Assembly (NCBI RefSeq): GCF_000092225.1
Contig: NC_014158.1
Coordinates: 806,001 to 870,000 of the forward strand
Direction: 5' to 3'
DNA length: 64,000 nucleotides
DNA from: Tsukamurella paurometabola DSM 20162
GTDB taxonomy: Bacteria; Actinomycetota; Actinomycetes; Mycobacteriales; Mycobacteriaceae
Each line of letters begins with the position of its first letter. The first letter of the stretch is position 1. The notes beneath the pieces are model-generated. The model searched no databases, was not told the origin of the DNA, and saw only the letters and a list, made by a program, of their open reading frames with translations. The position numbers and the translations under genes were made by a program. Shown here piece after piece: positions 10,134-19,295 of the stretch.

Positions 10134-10715
10134 TCAGCGCACTCCGGCGGCGCGGAACTGCACACTGATCCGCGGTCCGGCCGCCGGTACCTTCGGCACG
10201 GCGTGCTCCCAGGTGCGCTGCGCCGAACCGCCCATGGACAGCAGATCGCCGTGGCCGACGGTGAGCCGGGTGGACGCCCCGCCACCGCGTGGGCGCATCA
10301 GGAACGGGCGGGCCGCACCGAGCGAGACGATCGCGACCACGGTGTCGTGCGTGGCGCCCCGTCCGATGGTGTCGCCATGCCAGGCCACCGAGTCCGCGCC
10401 ATCCCGGTACAGGCACAGCCCCACCGACGTGAAGGGTTCGTGCAGATCGTCCCAGTACATCTCCGTCAACTCCGCCATCGCGGCTGCCAGCGCCGGATGC
10501 GGCAGCGCCACTCCGCTGTCGTAGTAGCGCAGGAGCCGCGGTACCGGAAGCGTGCGGTCGTACATGCGACGGCGCTCCGCGACCCAGGGCACATCGCGAG
10601 CGAGCGCGGAGAACAACCCGTCCGGATCGGACTGCCACCCGGTGCGCACGTCGAGCCAGGCACCGTCGCCCAGGTCTCGGCGATGCCCGGCCACGTCGAA
10701 CAGCGAATCCTGCAT
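10134..10715 (-). CDS. AlkB-like 2-oxoglutarate/Fe(II) dioxygenase
   Basis: 193-residue protein of the AlkB family, which removes alkyl groups from nucleic-acid bases by oxidation. The iron ligands are His113, Asp115 (AWHGD) and His171 (WEHAVPK), and Arg182/Arg188 in RISVQFR bind 2-oxoglutarate. The position of PRLLRYYDSG and SVGLCLYRDGADSV is also typical. This matches the short bacterial AlkB2/3-like group. TATCGT lies 8 nt before ATG 10715, so the mRNA may be leaderless. It diverges from the LLM oxidoreductase gene. Confidence 0.85.
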   Translation of the reverse strand: MQDSLFDVAGHRRDLGDGAWLDVRTGWQSDPDGLFSALARDVPWVAERRRMYDRTLPVPRLLRYYDSGVALPHPALAAAMAELTEMYWDDLHEPFTSVGLCLYRDGADSVAWHGDTIGRGATHDTVVAIVSLGAARPFLMRPRGGGASTRLTVGHGDLLSMGGSAQRTWEHAVPKVPAAGPRISVQFRAAGVR

Positions 10716-10763
10716 CGCCCGGCACGATACGGGGACCGACTGACAATTCCGGTGCGGCCTCCG

Positions 10764-10769
10764 TAGGGT
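10764..10769 (+). promoter_or_regulatory. -10 TAGGGT, leaderless type
   Basis: TAGGGT ends 6 nt before GTG 10776 and fixes that start. Confidence 0.5.
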
Positions 10770-10775
10770 TGAGAC

Positions 10776-11762
10776 GTGCGATTCGGACTCTTCCTCCCGC
10801 AAGGCTGGCGCTTCGACCTCGTCGGCATCGACCCGGCGGACCACTGGTCCGTCATGAACGGCCTGGCCCAGCACGCCGATGCCGGCCCCTGGGACTCCGT
10901 GTGGGTGTACGACCATTTCCACACCACTCCGGTCCCCAGCCGCGAGGCCACGCACGAGGCGTGGTCGCTGATGTCGGCCTTCGCCGCCACCACGACCACC
11001 GTCAAGCTCGGGCAGATGTGCACGGCCATGAGCTATCGCAACCCCGCCTACCTCGCCAAGGTCGCCGCCACCGTCGACCTGATCTCCGGCGGCCGTGCCC
11101 AGATGGGTATCGGCGGCGGCTGGTACGAGCACGAATGGCGCGCCTACGGCTACGGTTTCCCGTCGGCCGGGGAACGACTCGGCCGGCTCGACGAGGGCGT
11201 GCAGATCATGCGGCAGGCCTGGACCGACGGTGTGGCCACGTTGGACGGGAAGTACTACCAGGTGGACGGCGCGATCTGCGAGCCGCGGCCGCTGCAGGCC
11301 GGTGGCCCCCCGCTGTGGATCGCCGGCGGCGGCGAGAAGAAGACGCTGCGGATCGCCGCGAAGTACGCGCAGTACACCAACTTCGACGGCACCTTCGAGG
11401 GCTTCACGCACAAATCGGAGATCCTGCGGCAGCACTGCGCCGAGGTGGGCACCGATTTCGATGCCATCACCCGTTCGGCGAACTACAACATCGCGATCGG
11501 TGAGGCCGCCCGCGACGTGCAGACCCGGCTCGACGAGACCCGCAACCGGTTGCTCGACCACGCCCCCGAGGCAGCGGTCGACGCCACGATGGGCAGCTTC
11601 CTCGGTATGCCGGGCGTGGGTACCCCGGCGGATATCGTGGCCAACCTCAAGCGACTCGAGGCCGAAGGCATGACGTATGCCATCTGCTACTTCCCCGAGA
11701 TCGCCTATGACCGAACAGGTCTGGAGCTGTTCGAACGCGAGGTCATCCCCGCGTTCGCCTGA
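10776..11762 (+). CDS. LLM-class F420-dependent oxidoreductase
   Basis: 328-residue TIM-barrel enzyme of the bacterial luciferase-like superfamily, probably using F420. Typical segments are SVWVYDHFH near the N-terminus, TVKLGQMCTAMSYRNPAYLAKVAATVDLISGGR, MGIGGGWYEHEWRAYGY, and PPLWIAGGGEKKTLRIAAKYA. These match the TIGR03560-like group as I remember it. The substrate is unknown. It begins at the GTG set by the upstream -10. Its stop abuts the convergent aminotransferase gene. Confidence 0.85.
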   Translation: MRFGLFLPQGWRFDLVGIDPADHWSVMNGLAQHADAGPWDSVWVYDHFHTTPVPSREATHEAWSLMSAFAATTTTVKLGQMCTAMSYRNPAYLAKVAATVDLISGGRAQMGIGGGWYEHEWRAYGYGFPSAGERLGRLDEGVQIMRQAWTDGVATLDGKYYQVDGAICEPRPLQAGGPPLWIAGGGEKKTLRIAAKYAQYTNFDGTFEGFTHKSEILRQHCAEVGTDFDAITRSANYNIAIGEAARDVQTRLDETRNRLLDHAPEAAVDATMGSFLGMPGVGTPADIVANLKRLEAEGMTYAICYFPEIAYDRTGLELFEREVIPAFA

Positions 11763-12932
11763 TCACCGCGTCCGGCCGCCGAGTGCGGCCAGGCGGCGGG
11801 TTCCCTCGGCCAGCACATCGGCCTGTTTGCTGAATGCGAACCGCAGCAGGTGCCCCCAGCGGGCGTGGTCGTCGGCCAGTGCGCTCACGGGCACCGCGGC
11901 CACCCCGATCCGCCCGGGCATCTCGCGGCACAGCGCGCCCGCATCGTCGTAGCCGAGCCCCCGGGCGTCGGCGCACACGAAGTACGTGCCCTCCGCCGGA
12001 TGCACCGTGAATCCGGTCTCGTGCAACGCCGAGGTGAGCAGGTCGCGCTTGGCCTGCAGATCGGGTGCGAGCTGGGCCAGCCACGCGCCCTCGGAGTCGA
12101 GAGCATGGGCCACCGCGTGCTGCAACGGCGCCGCTCCGGTGAAGGTGAGCCACTGCTTGGCCGCCCGGCAGGCGTCCGCGAGCTCGCGCGGCGCCGTGAT
12201 CCAGCCGACCTTCCAGCCGGTCACGTTGAAGGACTTCGCGGCACCGGAGATCCGCACGGTGCGCTCGCGCATGCCCTCGAACGTCGCGAGCGGTGTGTGC
12301 ACGCGGCCGTCGAAGAGCAGATGCTCGTAGACCTCGTCGGTGAAGCAGAGCAGATCGCGTTCGACGCACACAGCGGCGACGAGCTGCAGGTCTTCGTGCG
12401 AGAGCACCGTGCCGGTGGGATTGTGCGGGGAGTTGACGATGATCGCCGCCGTCTTCTCGGTGACGGCCGCCCGGAGCATCGCGGGGTCGAGGGCGTACCG
12501 TCCGGCGTCTTCGACGAGCGGCACGACCACGCGGTGTGCGCCGGCCATCGCCACGGTCGCGGCGTAGGAATCGTAGAAGGGCTCGATCAGGATCACCTCG
12601 CGGCCGGGTTCGACGAGGCCCAGCACGGCGGCCGCGATCCCCTCGGACGCGCCGACGGTGACCAATACCTCGCCGTTCGGGTCGTAGCCCAGGCCGTAGT
12701 CGCGCTGCACCTGGGCGGCGACGGCGCGGCGCAGCTCCGGAAGGCCGTCGCCGGACGGGTATTGGTTCATCCCGCCGTCGATGGCCGTCTTCGCCGCGGC
12801 GAGCATGCCGGCGGGGCCGTCGGTGTCGGGGAACCCCTGACCCAGGTTGACCGCATCGTGCTCCACCGCGAGCGTCGAGACCTCGGCGAAGATCGTGGAC
12901 ATGAAGGGCCGGAGGCGGTGGACGGTGCGCAT
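11763..12932 (-). CDS. dapC: PLP aminotransferase, DapC-like
   Basis: 389-residue fold-type I aminotransferase closely resembling M. tuberculosis Rv0858c (DapC), assigned to N-succinyl-LL-diaminopimelate transamination in lysine and peptidoglycan synthesis. Visible are NLGQGFPDTDGP, the PLP site NSPHNPTGTVLS, TDEVYEHL, and the Schiff-base lysine in ISGAAKSFNVTGWKVGW. Related enzymes act on kynurenine or methionine, so the DapC label rests on similarity recalled from memory and on position next to the XPB region. TACCGT lies 6 nt before ATG 12932, suggesting a leaderless mRNA. Confidence 0.8.
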   Translation of the reverse strand: MRTVHRLRPFMSTIFAEVSTLAVEHDAVNLGQGFPDTDGPAGMLAAAKTAIDGGMNQYPSGDGLPELRRAVAAQVQRDYGLGYDPNGEVLVTVGASEGIAAAVLGLVEPGREVILIEPFYDSYAATVAMAGAHRVVVPLVEDAGRYALDPAMLRAAVTEKTAAIIVNSPHNPTGTVLSHEDLQLVAAVCVERDLLCFTDEVYEHLLFDGRVHTPLATFEGMRERTVRISGAAKSFNVTGWKVGWITAPRELADACRAAKQWLTFTGAAPLQHAVAHALDSEGAWLAQLAPDLQAKRDLLTSALHETGFTVHPAEGTYFVCADARGLGYDDAGALCREMPGRIGVAAVPVSALADDHARWGHLLRFAFSKQADVLAEGTRRLAALGGRTR

Positions 12933-12938
12933 GGCCCA

Positions 12939-12963
12939 ACGGTATCGCCGCGCTGGCTACTGT
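12939..12963. promoter_or_regulatory. Divergent leaderless-type -10 pair
   Basis: On the minus strand TACCGT (12939-12944) ends 6 nt before the dapC ATG. On the plus strand TACTGT (12958-12963) ends 6 nt before ATG 12970. Both genes are read from within 37 nt. Confidence 0.5.
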
Positions 12964-12969
12964 GGAGCA

Positions 12970-14283
12970 ATGACCTCCGCCGTCGTCGTCGGATCCGGCC
13001 CCAACGGGCTCACTGCGGCCGCCGTGTTGGCCCGCGAGGGCCTCGATGTGACTGTGATCGAGGCCGAGCCGACCATCGGAGGAGCGTGTCGGTCCGATGA
13101 GCTGCGTGGCACCGTGGTCGACCGATTCTCGACCGGGCACCCTCTCGCGTACGCCTCCCCGGCCCTGCGCGAGGTGGGCCTCGACGTGCAGTGGGGTACC
13201 GCCCCACTCGATATGGCACACCCGCTGTTCGACGGAGCCGGGCCGGGCACGCTGGGGACGCTCGCCGACGTCCCCGACTGCGGGCCCGATGTGATGGCCG
13301 CGTTCTTCGGTCCACTGCCCGCATTGCCGACGCATCCGGTGGCGGCGATGCGGTGGGGTCCGCGGTTCATGGCGCCCGCATCGGTGACCGCAGCGGCGCT
13401 CGGCCGGGTGGGCGGCGCCGTGTTCGCCGGGGTGGCGGCACACGGGATGGTGCCGCAGCACCTGCCGATGACATCGTCGCTCGGCTACCTGTTGGCCGGG
13501 GTACGGCCTTGGCCGGTGCCGATCGGCGGCTCGCAGGCGATCCCGGACGCGCTGGCACGGATCGTCGAGGGGCACGGAGGCACCATCCGCACCGGTGAGC
13601 GCGTCACCCGGCTTCCCGACGCCGACCTCGTCATGCTCGACACCGGCGTGCCGGGCGCCCTCGACCTGCTGGGTGAGCGAGCCCCGGGGTGGCTGCGGCG
13701 GCGTGTTCGACGGTGGCGGTTCGGCCCCGCGGCGTTCAAGGTAGATCTGGTGATCGACGGTGGGATCCCTTGGTTACAGGAGGAATTGCGGTCTGCCGCG
13801 TTCGTTCACCTGGGCGGCACCGCCCGCGAGATCGCTCACAAGGAGCAGATGGTCAATCGCGGGAGGATGCCCGAGCGCCCGGTGATGATCCTGTCCCAGC
13901 AGTACCTGGCCGATCCATCCCGGGCTGCGGGTTCATGGGTGCCGGTATCGATGTATGTGCACTGCCCCAACGGCTTTCCCGGCGATCTCACCGAATCGAT
14001 CGTGACCGAGGTGGAGCGGTACGCACCCGGCGTGCGCGAGCGGATCGTCGAGGCCCGGTCGGTGGGCCCCGCCGAACTGGAGGCGTCGAATGCGAACCTG
14101 GTGGGCGGCGATATCGCCGCCGGCGCCGCGATTCCCGCGCAGCTGATCCGGCGGCCGACACTGTTCGACCCCTACCGTCTGACCGACGGGGTGTACCTGT
14201 GCTCGGCCGCTGCTGCGCCCGGGCCCGGTGTGCACGGCATGGTCGGCCTGCATGCCGCGCGGGCTGCCCTGCGGCGGTTATAG
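12970..14283 (+). CDS. FAD-dependent oxidoreductase, phytoene-desaturase-like
   Basis: 437 residues. The N-terminal dinucleotide site is VVVGSGPNGLTAAAVLAREGLDVTVIEAEPTIGGACRS, with Glu binding the ribose. The C-terminus has the matching FAD motif (DGVYLCSAAAAPGPGVHGMVGLHAARAAL). This is the layout of CrtI-like and related NAD(P)/FAD oxidoreductases. No carotenoid genes are nearby, so a pigment role is not supported. ATG 12970 is fixed by TACTGT 6 nt upstream. Confidence 0.83.
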   Translation: MTSAVVVGSGPNGLTAAAVLAREGLDVTVIEAEPTIGGACRSDELRGTVVDRFSTGHPLAYASPALREVGLDVQWGTAPLDMAHPLFDGAGPGTLGTLADVPDCGPDVMAAFFGPLPALPTHPVAAMRWGPRFMAPASVTAAALGRVGGAVFAGVAAHGMVPQHLPMTSSLGYLLAGVRPWPVPIGGSQAIPDALARIVEGHGGTIRTGERVTRLPDADLVMLDTGVPGALDLLGERAPGWLRRRVRRWRFGPAAFKVDLVIDGGIPWLQEELRSAAFVHLGGTAREIAHKEQMVNRGRMPERPVMILSQQYLADPSRAAGSWVPVSMYVHCPNGFPGDLTESIVTEVERYAPGVRERIVEARSVGPAELEASNANLVGGDIAAGAAIPAQLIRRPTLFDPYRLTDGVYLCSAAAAPGPGVHGMVGLHAARAALRRL

Positions 14284-14289
14284 GTACCG

Positions 14290-14667
14290 CTAGCGCGGTT
14301 TCGTGGTGGTGGAGTGCGGGGCGCCGGTGCCGTGGGGGTCGTCGCCCGCACCGTGATTCGGATTCGTGCAGATGGTGCCCTCGTCCGGCCCACCGGTGCA
14401 CGGCACGTCGTATTCGTTACCCGGTCCGGTGGGATTCCCGGGCTGCGCGGGCTGTCCGGGCTTCTCGGGAACGGTGGGCGCCGGGGGCGGCACCGTGACG
14501 GTCTTCGTTTGGACCGGCGCTTCGCGTTGCACGCTGCTCGGGGATATCGAGGAGGGCGTCTGTAGGGTGCTCGACGGTGCGGTGGGTTCCGTATCGTTCG
14601 AGCAACCCGCGGTCAGGGTGAGCAGGGCGGCGGCGCCGGTGGCTGCGGCGAGCACGGTGATGCGCAT
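14290..14667 (-). CDS. Small proline-rich lipoprotein
   Basis: 125 residues. A signal peptide (MRITVLAAATGAAALLTLTAG) ends at a lipobox LTAGC, so Cys22 should be acylated and the protein anchored outside the membrane. The rest is rich in Pro, Thr, Ser and Gly with no recognisable domain; two further cysteines (VPCTGG, TICTNP) could form a disulfide. GGAGAAG lies 5 nt before ATG 14667. No function can be assigned. Confidence 0.75.
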   Translation of the reverse strand: MRITVLAAATGAAALLTLTAGCSNDTEPTAPSSTLQTPSSISPSSVQREAPVQTKTVTVPPPAPTVPEKPGQPAQPGNPTGPGNEYDVPCTGGPDEGTICTNPNHGAGDDPHGTGAPHSTTTKPR

Positions 14668-14787
14668 GTGTCTTCTCCGATCTGGGGAACTGCCCGGGCG
14701 GGTGGACGTGGGCCAGGGTAGTCACGGATCGGCACACCGTGGGGCGGTGGGAAAGTTGTTGCACTGCAAAGGCGGCGTTGATGCGGC

Positions 14788-16446
14788 TCAGAACGGGGGA
14801 GCAGCCGGCAGGAAGCTGTCGGGTTCGTGGCCCAGACTACTCGCGGCCTCGCGGAGCGCGGCTTCCTGTTCCTGCGTCTTCCGCGCGGCTCGCAGGTGCC
14901 GGAGGCGGCGGTGCATCGCGCGCAGACGCCTGCGCTGCGCGGCGCGACGGCGGGCGTGGCCGCCGAACCCACCGGATGTCGGGCGCTCGGCCCCACGGTC
15001 CTCGCGCTCCGTGTCGCGGGCAGAGGTGTCCCAGGCCAGCGTGCCGAGCCCGGGAAAGAGATCGCGCGCCGAACCGGGCGGCACCACCCACGTGGCGCCG
15101 GTGGGGTGGTGCCATTCGACACCGCCGTCGGGCAGGACATCAGAAAGCCAGCCCGTCTCCGTCTTGATCCGGTGGTGGAAACCGCAGAGCGGAACCAGGT
15201 TCCCGATCTCGGTGCGGCCGCCCGCCGCGGACTCGTGGTGGTCGTACTCGGTGACGTGGTCGATCTGGCACGCCGACGAGGGCACCGAGCAGCCGGGGAA
15301 GGTGCAGGTGGGATACGTCAGTCGGAGCACGAGTAGCTGGTACTGCGTGGGCCGGTACCCGGATGCGCCCCTGACGTGGATCTTCCCGGTGACCGGATCG
15401 CGGCGGCCGAGCACCCGCACCGAGGTGGCGCACGAGTCGATGAGTGCCCGCGCCTGCGCGGCGGTGACCGGGCCGGATATCCCCGGATCGTCCGTGAGGA
15501 CCACGGCGCCACCCGGCTCGGCCGACTCCGGTGCCGGAGAACCCGACGCGACCGCATCCGACTCGTTCAGCACGATCACGGCGAGCGCCTTGAGCTGCTG
15601 CGCGACGGCACCATTGCGCGGGCGTGCCTCGCGGTTAGGACAATTCTCGGTGGGGCACTGGCAACCAAGGGTTTCGTAGCCCTCGGCCAGCGCGACCAGA
15701 GCGGCCACCTGGCGCTGCGCCGAGGTGCGGCCGTCATTGCGACACACCGTCTGCACCATCTCGGCGATCGACTTCGACAGTCGAATGCCCTCAGCCTTGC
15801 TCATCACCACCTCGAGATCGACCGCGCCGTCCGTGCGGGCGTGGAACTCGAGCCGGGCGGCGGGTGCGACCGACGGTTTCTCGGGCACCGCTTCGCGATC
15901 GAGCCTGGTCAGGATGGTGGTGGCGGCCTGCTCGACCGTGGGGCCGGTGAGAACCGTTCCCGGCTGGTCCAGCCGGGCCTCGAACCACCCGGCGATCCGC
16001 CCGTCGAGCGCGGCGGCCACCTCGTCGTCCAGGACAGCGATCGCCGTGCGGAGAACCGCCCGGACCTGCGGCATGCCGATCGCACCGCGGGCGAACAGTT
16101 CGAACACCCGCGGAAACCGTTCGCGCAGATCAATAGCGCGATGCACGGCAGCCGACGCCGCGCCACGCCCGACGCCCAGCGCTGCACCGCATTCGGCGAT
16201 CAGCTCGTCCCAGTCGTCCACGAACCGGCGGTTGGATTCCGCGCGGACGGCGCGGCCATCATCACGCAGCAGGTACAGCTGTGAGAGCACGGCGTGCCGT
16301 TCCGCCTCCAATCGATTCGCCTCCGCGGCGATCGCCCGCAGCCGCGCGACGGCACCAGCCGGAGTGAGCCCCGACGCACTGGCGAACTCGGACGGCAGCG
16401 GCCGTGTGACCCGCCGTCCGAGATCGAATGCGTCATCGTAGCTCAT
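14788..16446 (-). CDS. DUF222 / HNH endonuclease-domain protein
   Basis: 552 residues. An N-terminal DUF222 helical region is followed by a C-terminal HNH nuclease motif: CTFPGCSVPSSACQIDHVTEYDHH, then GNLVPLCGFHHRIKT, with paired cysteines and the H-N-H residues. The last 90 residues are very basic. Such proteins occur in several copies in actinobacterial genomes, sometimes within mobile elements; their role is unknown. Upstream in-frame starts at 16497 and 16488 exist, but TAATAT 7 nt before ATG 16446 argues for a leaderless start there. No flanking repeats were seen. Confidence 0.85.
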   Translation of the reverse strand: MSYDDAFDLGRRVTRPLPSEFASASGLTPAGAVARLRAIAAEANRLEAERHAVLSQLYLLRDDGRAVRAESNRRFVDDWDELIAECGAALGVGRGAASAAVHRAIDLRERFPRVFELFARGAIGMPQVRAVLRTAIAVLDDEVAAALDGRIAGWFEARLDQPGTVLTGPTVEQAATTILTRLDREAVPEKPSVAPAARLEFHARTDGAVDLEVVMSKAEGIRLSKSIAEMVQTVCRNDGRTSAQRQVAALVALAEGYETLGCQCPTENCPNREARPRNGAVAQQLKALAVIVLNESDAVASGSPAPESAEPGGAVVLTDDPGISGPVTAAQARALIDSCATSVRVLGRRDPVTGKIHVRGASGYRPTQYQLLVLRLTYPTCTFPGCSVPSSACQIDHVTEYDHHESAAGGRTEIGNLVPLCGFHHRIKTETGWLSDVLPDGGVEWHHPTGATWVVPPGSARDLFPGLGTLAWDTSARDTEREDRGAERPTSGGFGGHARRRAAQRRRLRAMHRRLRHLRAARKTQEQEAALREAASSLGHEPDSFLPAAPPF

Positions 16447-16453
16447 ATGTTCG

Positions 16454-16459
16454 ATATTA
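16454..16459 (-). promoter_or_regulatory. -10 TAATAT, leaderless type
   Basis: TAATAT on the minus strand ends 7 nt before ATG 16446. It is close to the TATAAT consensus. Confidence 0.55.
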
Positions 16460-16636
16460 CTCTCGGTGATCCTGTCGTGCAATGCCATTCGTGGCATCGG
16501 TTCGCTGGTCGAGGCGTCGGGTGTGATTGTTAAGAGATCTCACCGAATGGCGGTAGAAATACTCGCTGGACCTATCGAATCCCGTCGCCGAAGATCGATG
16601 CACATCATCCGGCGGGTATGAAAGGGACGGGGTGTC

Positions 16637-16924
16637 ATGGGATTCGAGCGCACGAGTGGGCTACTGCGGGCCGTCGCGAAGCGATTCGGTGAATACCGGC
16701 GCACCCACGTGGAGATGTACGAGCGGCACTTCATTCTCATGGAGCCCTGGACTCACGACGTGTTGCACTGGGGTGCCGACGGCACGCTGCACGGCAGCAT
16801 CGTCGTCGACCGGGCCCGCACGCCCGTCACTCGCGGTGGCTGGTGCCCGTGCCGCCCGTTCGATGCGGAGGTGACGGTGCGGCGAGATCCGAGTGGGTCG
16901 CTCGATCCCTGCCCCGAGCAGTAG
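16637..16924 (+). CDS. Hypothetical protein, 95 residues
   Basis: I do not recognise this protein. It has a basic N-terminus (MGFERTSGLLRAVAKRFGEYRR), aromatic residues in the middle (FILMEPWTHDVLHWG) and a Cys-rich stretch GGWCPCRPF. No signal peptide or membrane segment is seen. A purine-rich GGGACGGGG lies before ATG 16637, and coding-like third positions support a real gene. It sits alone between the divergent DUF222 gene and the convergent XPB gene. Confidence 0.55.
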   Translation: MGFERTSGLLRAVAKRFGEYRRTHVEMYERHFILMEPWTHDVLHWGADGTLHGSIVVDRARTPVTRGGWCPCRPFDAEVTVRRDPSGSLDPCPEQ

Positions 16925-16928
16925 TCGC

Positions 16929-18599
16929 TCAGTCCGCGGTTTCGCCGACAGCGGGGCCGAGCAGATCGTCGGCATCGACGATCCGGTAGGCGTAGCCCTG
17001 CTCGGCGAGGAAGCGCTGCCGGTGTGCCGCGTACTCGGCGTCCAGGGTGTCGCGCGAGACCACCGAGTAGAAGTGCGCCGTGCCACCGTCGTGCTTGGGG
17101 CGCAGCAGCCGGCCCAGGCGCTGCGCCTCCTCCTGCCGCGACCCGAACGTGCCCGAGACCTGCACGGCCACCGAGGCTTCCGGTAGATCGATGGAGAAGT
17201 TCGCCACCTTGCTCACCACCAGCGTGGAGATCTCGCCGCGACGGAAGGCGTCGAAGAGCGCCTCGCGCTCCTTCGTCTTGGTGGAGCCCTGGATCACCGG
17301 GGCGTCGAGCGCGGCGCCCAGCTCCTCCAACTGATCGATGTACGCACCGATCACCAGCGTCTGCGCGCCCCGATGCCGCTCCAGGATCGCCTTCACCACA
17401 GCGGATTTCGCGGGTGCGGTCGAGGCCAGTTTGTACCGCTCGTCGGGCTCGGCGGTGGCGTACTGCATCCGCTGGTTCTCGGTGAGCGTCACCCGCACCT
17501 CGACGCAGTCCGCGGGCGCGATCCAGCCCTGCGCCTCGATGTCCTTCCACGGTGCGTCGTAGCGCTTGGGTCCGATCAGCGAGAAGACATCGCCCTCGCG
17601 GCCGTCCTCGCGTACCAACGTCGCCGTGAGGCCCAGGCGCCGGCGGGACTGCAGGTCGGCGGTCATCCGGAACACCGGCGCGGGCAGTAGATGCACCTCG
17701 TCGTAGATCATCAGGCCCCAGTCCCGCGAATCGAACAGGTCGAGGTTCTTGTACTCGCCCTTCGACTTCCGCGTGAGCACCTGATACGTGGCGATGGTGA
17801 CCGGGCGGATCTCCTTCTTCTCGCCCGAGTACTCGCCGATCTCCTCCTCGGTGAGCGATGTGCGCGCCAGCAGCTCCCGCTTCCACTGCCGTCCCGCGAC
17901 CGTGTTCGTCACCAAGATCAGCGTGGTGGCCTGCGCTCGCGCCATGGCAGCCGCGCCCACCATCGTCTTACCCGCGCCACAGGGCAGGACCACGACACCG
18001 GAACCGCCCAGCCAGAACGAGTCCGCCGCCGTCTTCTGGTAGTCGCGCAGCTCCCACGGATCGGTTTCCGTGTCCAACGCGATGGGGTGCGATTCGCCGT
18101 CCACGTAACCGGCGAGATCCTCGGCGGGCCAGCCCACCTTGAGCAGCAGTTGCTTGAGGTGGCCGCGCTCGGACGGGTGCACCACCACGGTGTCGTCGTC
18201 GATGCGGGCGCCCACCATCGGCGCGATCTTCTTGTGCCGCAGCACCTCCTCCAGCACCGCGCGATCCAGCGAGACCAGGGTGAGCCCGTGCACCGGGCTC
18301 TTCACCAGTTGCAGCCGGCCGTACCGGCTCATGGTGTCGACCACGTCTACCAGCAGCGGTTGCGGCACCGGGTAGCGGGAGAAGGTGACCAGAGCGTCCA
18401 CCACCTGCTCCGCGTCGTGCCCTGCGGCCCGCGCGTTCCACAGCGCCAGCGGCGTCACCCGGTACGTGTGCACGTGCTCCGGTGCACGTTCCAGTTCGGC
18501 GAAAGGCGCGATCGCGGCACGGGCCGCATCGGCCTGGTCGTGGTCCACCTCCAGCAGGAGGGTCTTATCGGACTGGACGATGAGGGGTCCGTCGGTCAT
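16929..18599 (-). CDS. DNA repair helicase XPB
   Basis: 556-residue superfamily 2 helicase like M. tuberculosis Rv0861c, a 3'-5' ATP-dependent helicase related to the XPB subunit of eukaryotic TFIIH. Visible are the N-terminal damage-recognition region, Walker A LPCGAGKTMVG, motif II YDEVHLLPA, the RED motif region (TLVREDGREGDV), and helicase motifs V-VI (VVSKVANFSIDLPEA, SRQEEAQRLGRLLRP). ATG 18599 abuts the stop of the upstream YqeB-like gene. In mycobacteria the neighbour is Rv0862c; here that homologue lies about 3.5 kb away beyond an inserted cassette. Confidence 0.92.
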   Translation of the reverse strand: MTDGPLIVQSDKTLLLEVDHDQADAARAAIAPFAELERAPEHVHTYRVTPLALWNARAAGHDAEQVVDALVTFSRYPVPQPLLVDVVDTMSRYGRLQLVKSPVHGLTLVSLDRAVLEEVLRHKKIAPMVGARIDDDTVVVHPSERGHLKQLLLKVGWPAEDLAGYVDGESHPIALDTETDPWELRDYQKTAADSFWLGGSGVVVLPCGAGKTMVGAAAMARAQATTLILVTNTVAGRQWKRELLARTSLTEEEIGEYSGEKKEIRPVTIATYQVLTRKSKGEYKNLDLFDSRDWGLMIYDEVHLLPAPVFRMTADLQSRRRLGLTATLVREDGREGDVFSLIGPKRYDAPWKDIEAQGWIAPADCVEVRVTLTENQRMQYATAEPDERYKLASTAPAKSAVVKAILERHRGAQTLVIGAYIDQLEELGAALDAPVIQGSTKTKEREALFDAFRRGEISTLVVSKVANFSIDLPEASVAVQVSGTFGSRQEEAQRLGRLLRPKHDGGTAHFYSVVSRDTLDAEYAAHRQRFLAEQGYAYRIVDADDLLGPAVGETAD

Positions 18600-19295
18600 C
18601 TATCCATTGTGCCGCGCGAGACGGAATTCCTGCTCGTCGCCGTTATCGCGCACCACCACGCCACGCTCGCCGAGGCGCAGCCGCAGGTCGTGAGCTGTGG
18701 GGCCGCGCTTCTCCGCGCGGGCCACGGCGCGCTCGCGCAGCAGGTCGGCCACGTCGGGAGCCGCATCACCGCGGCCCTGCACGAAGCGCGTGTAGTCGCC
18801 CTCGTAGGGATCGGCGTTCCCGCGCCACGGGTAACCGGCGTCGCCGAGGGCCCTGGCGATCCTCCCTGTGGGCACCCCGTCGGTGCTCGCGGCGGCGAGC
18901 AGGCCGCCCCGTCGGTCCAGGATCGTCAGCTCGCCGCCCCGCCCGAGGAATACCTCCCCCACCTCGTCGGCGTCGATCCAGCGGCGGTGACCGCCCGCCT
19001 CGACCTCCAGGTGATCGCTCGCGACCGTGAGTCGCGCGACCTCGTTCTGCCACATCCCCAGCAGTACGAACCCGCCGATCAGGCCTGCGATCGCGAGCAC
19101 GCCGACGGCGACACCGGTGGGGAGTTGGGCGGCGATCCGCAGTGGGCCCGGCGACCCGTCCACGGTGCGCTCCAACCAGGAGACGAGGCCCCGCACGATC
19201 AGTCCGAGGACGGCCCCGGCCGCGGTGGTGGCGATGACGACGGCCGCCTGCAGGGCGTGTGGCAGCCCGACCCGGGTCTGCTCGGTGGTGGTCAT
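18600..19295 (-). CDS. YqeB-like two-pass membrane protein
   Basis: 231 residues with two predicted membrane helices (roughly 15-38 and 62-84), then a soluble domain. Segments such as VGEVFLGRGGELTILDRRGGLLA and LGDAGYPWRGNADPYEGDYTRFVQG resemble the actinobacterial YqeB family, whose role is unknown. Its start overlaps the stop of the TetR gene upstream by 4 nt, and its stop abuts the XPB start, so all three may share a transcript. Confidence 0.65.
   Translation of the reverse strand: MTTTEQTRVGLPHALQAAVVIATTAAGAVLGLIVRGLVSWLERTVDGSPGPLRIAAQLPTGVAVGVLAIAGLIGGFVLLGMWQNEVARLTVASDHLEVEAGGHRRWIDADEVGEVFLGRGGELTILDRRGGLLAAASTDGVPTGRIARALGDAGYPWRGNADPYEGDYTRFVQGRGDAAPDVADLLRERAVARAEKRGPTAHDLRLRLGERGVVVRDNGDEQEFRLARHNG

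Noticed and set aside
12970-14283. Carotenoid biosynthesis locus
   Set aside because: The protein resembles CrtI, but no phytoene synthase, GGPP synthase or cyclase genes are adjacent.
14788-16446. DUF222-HNH gene as part of a mobile element or restriction system
   Set aside because: No terminal repeats, integrase, transposase or methyltransferase are nearby. The family is common as isolated chromosomal genes.
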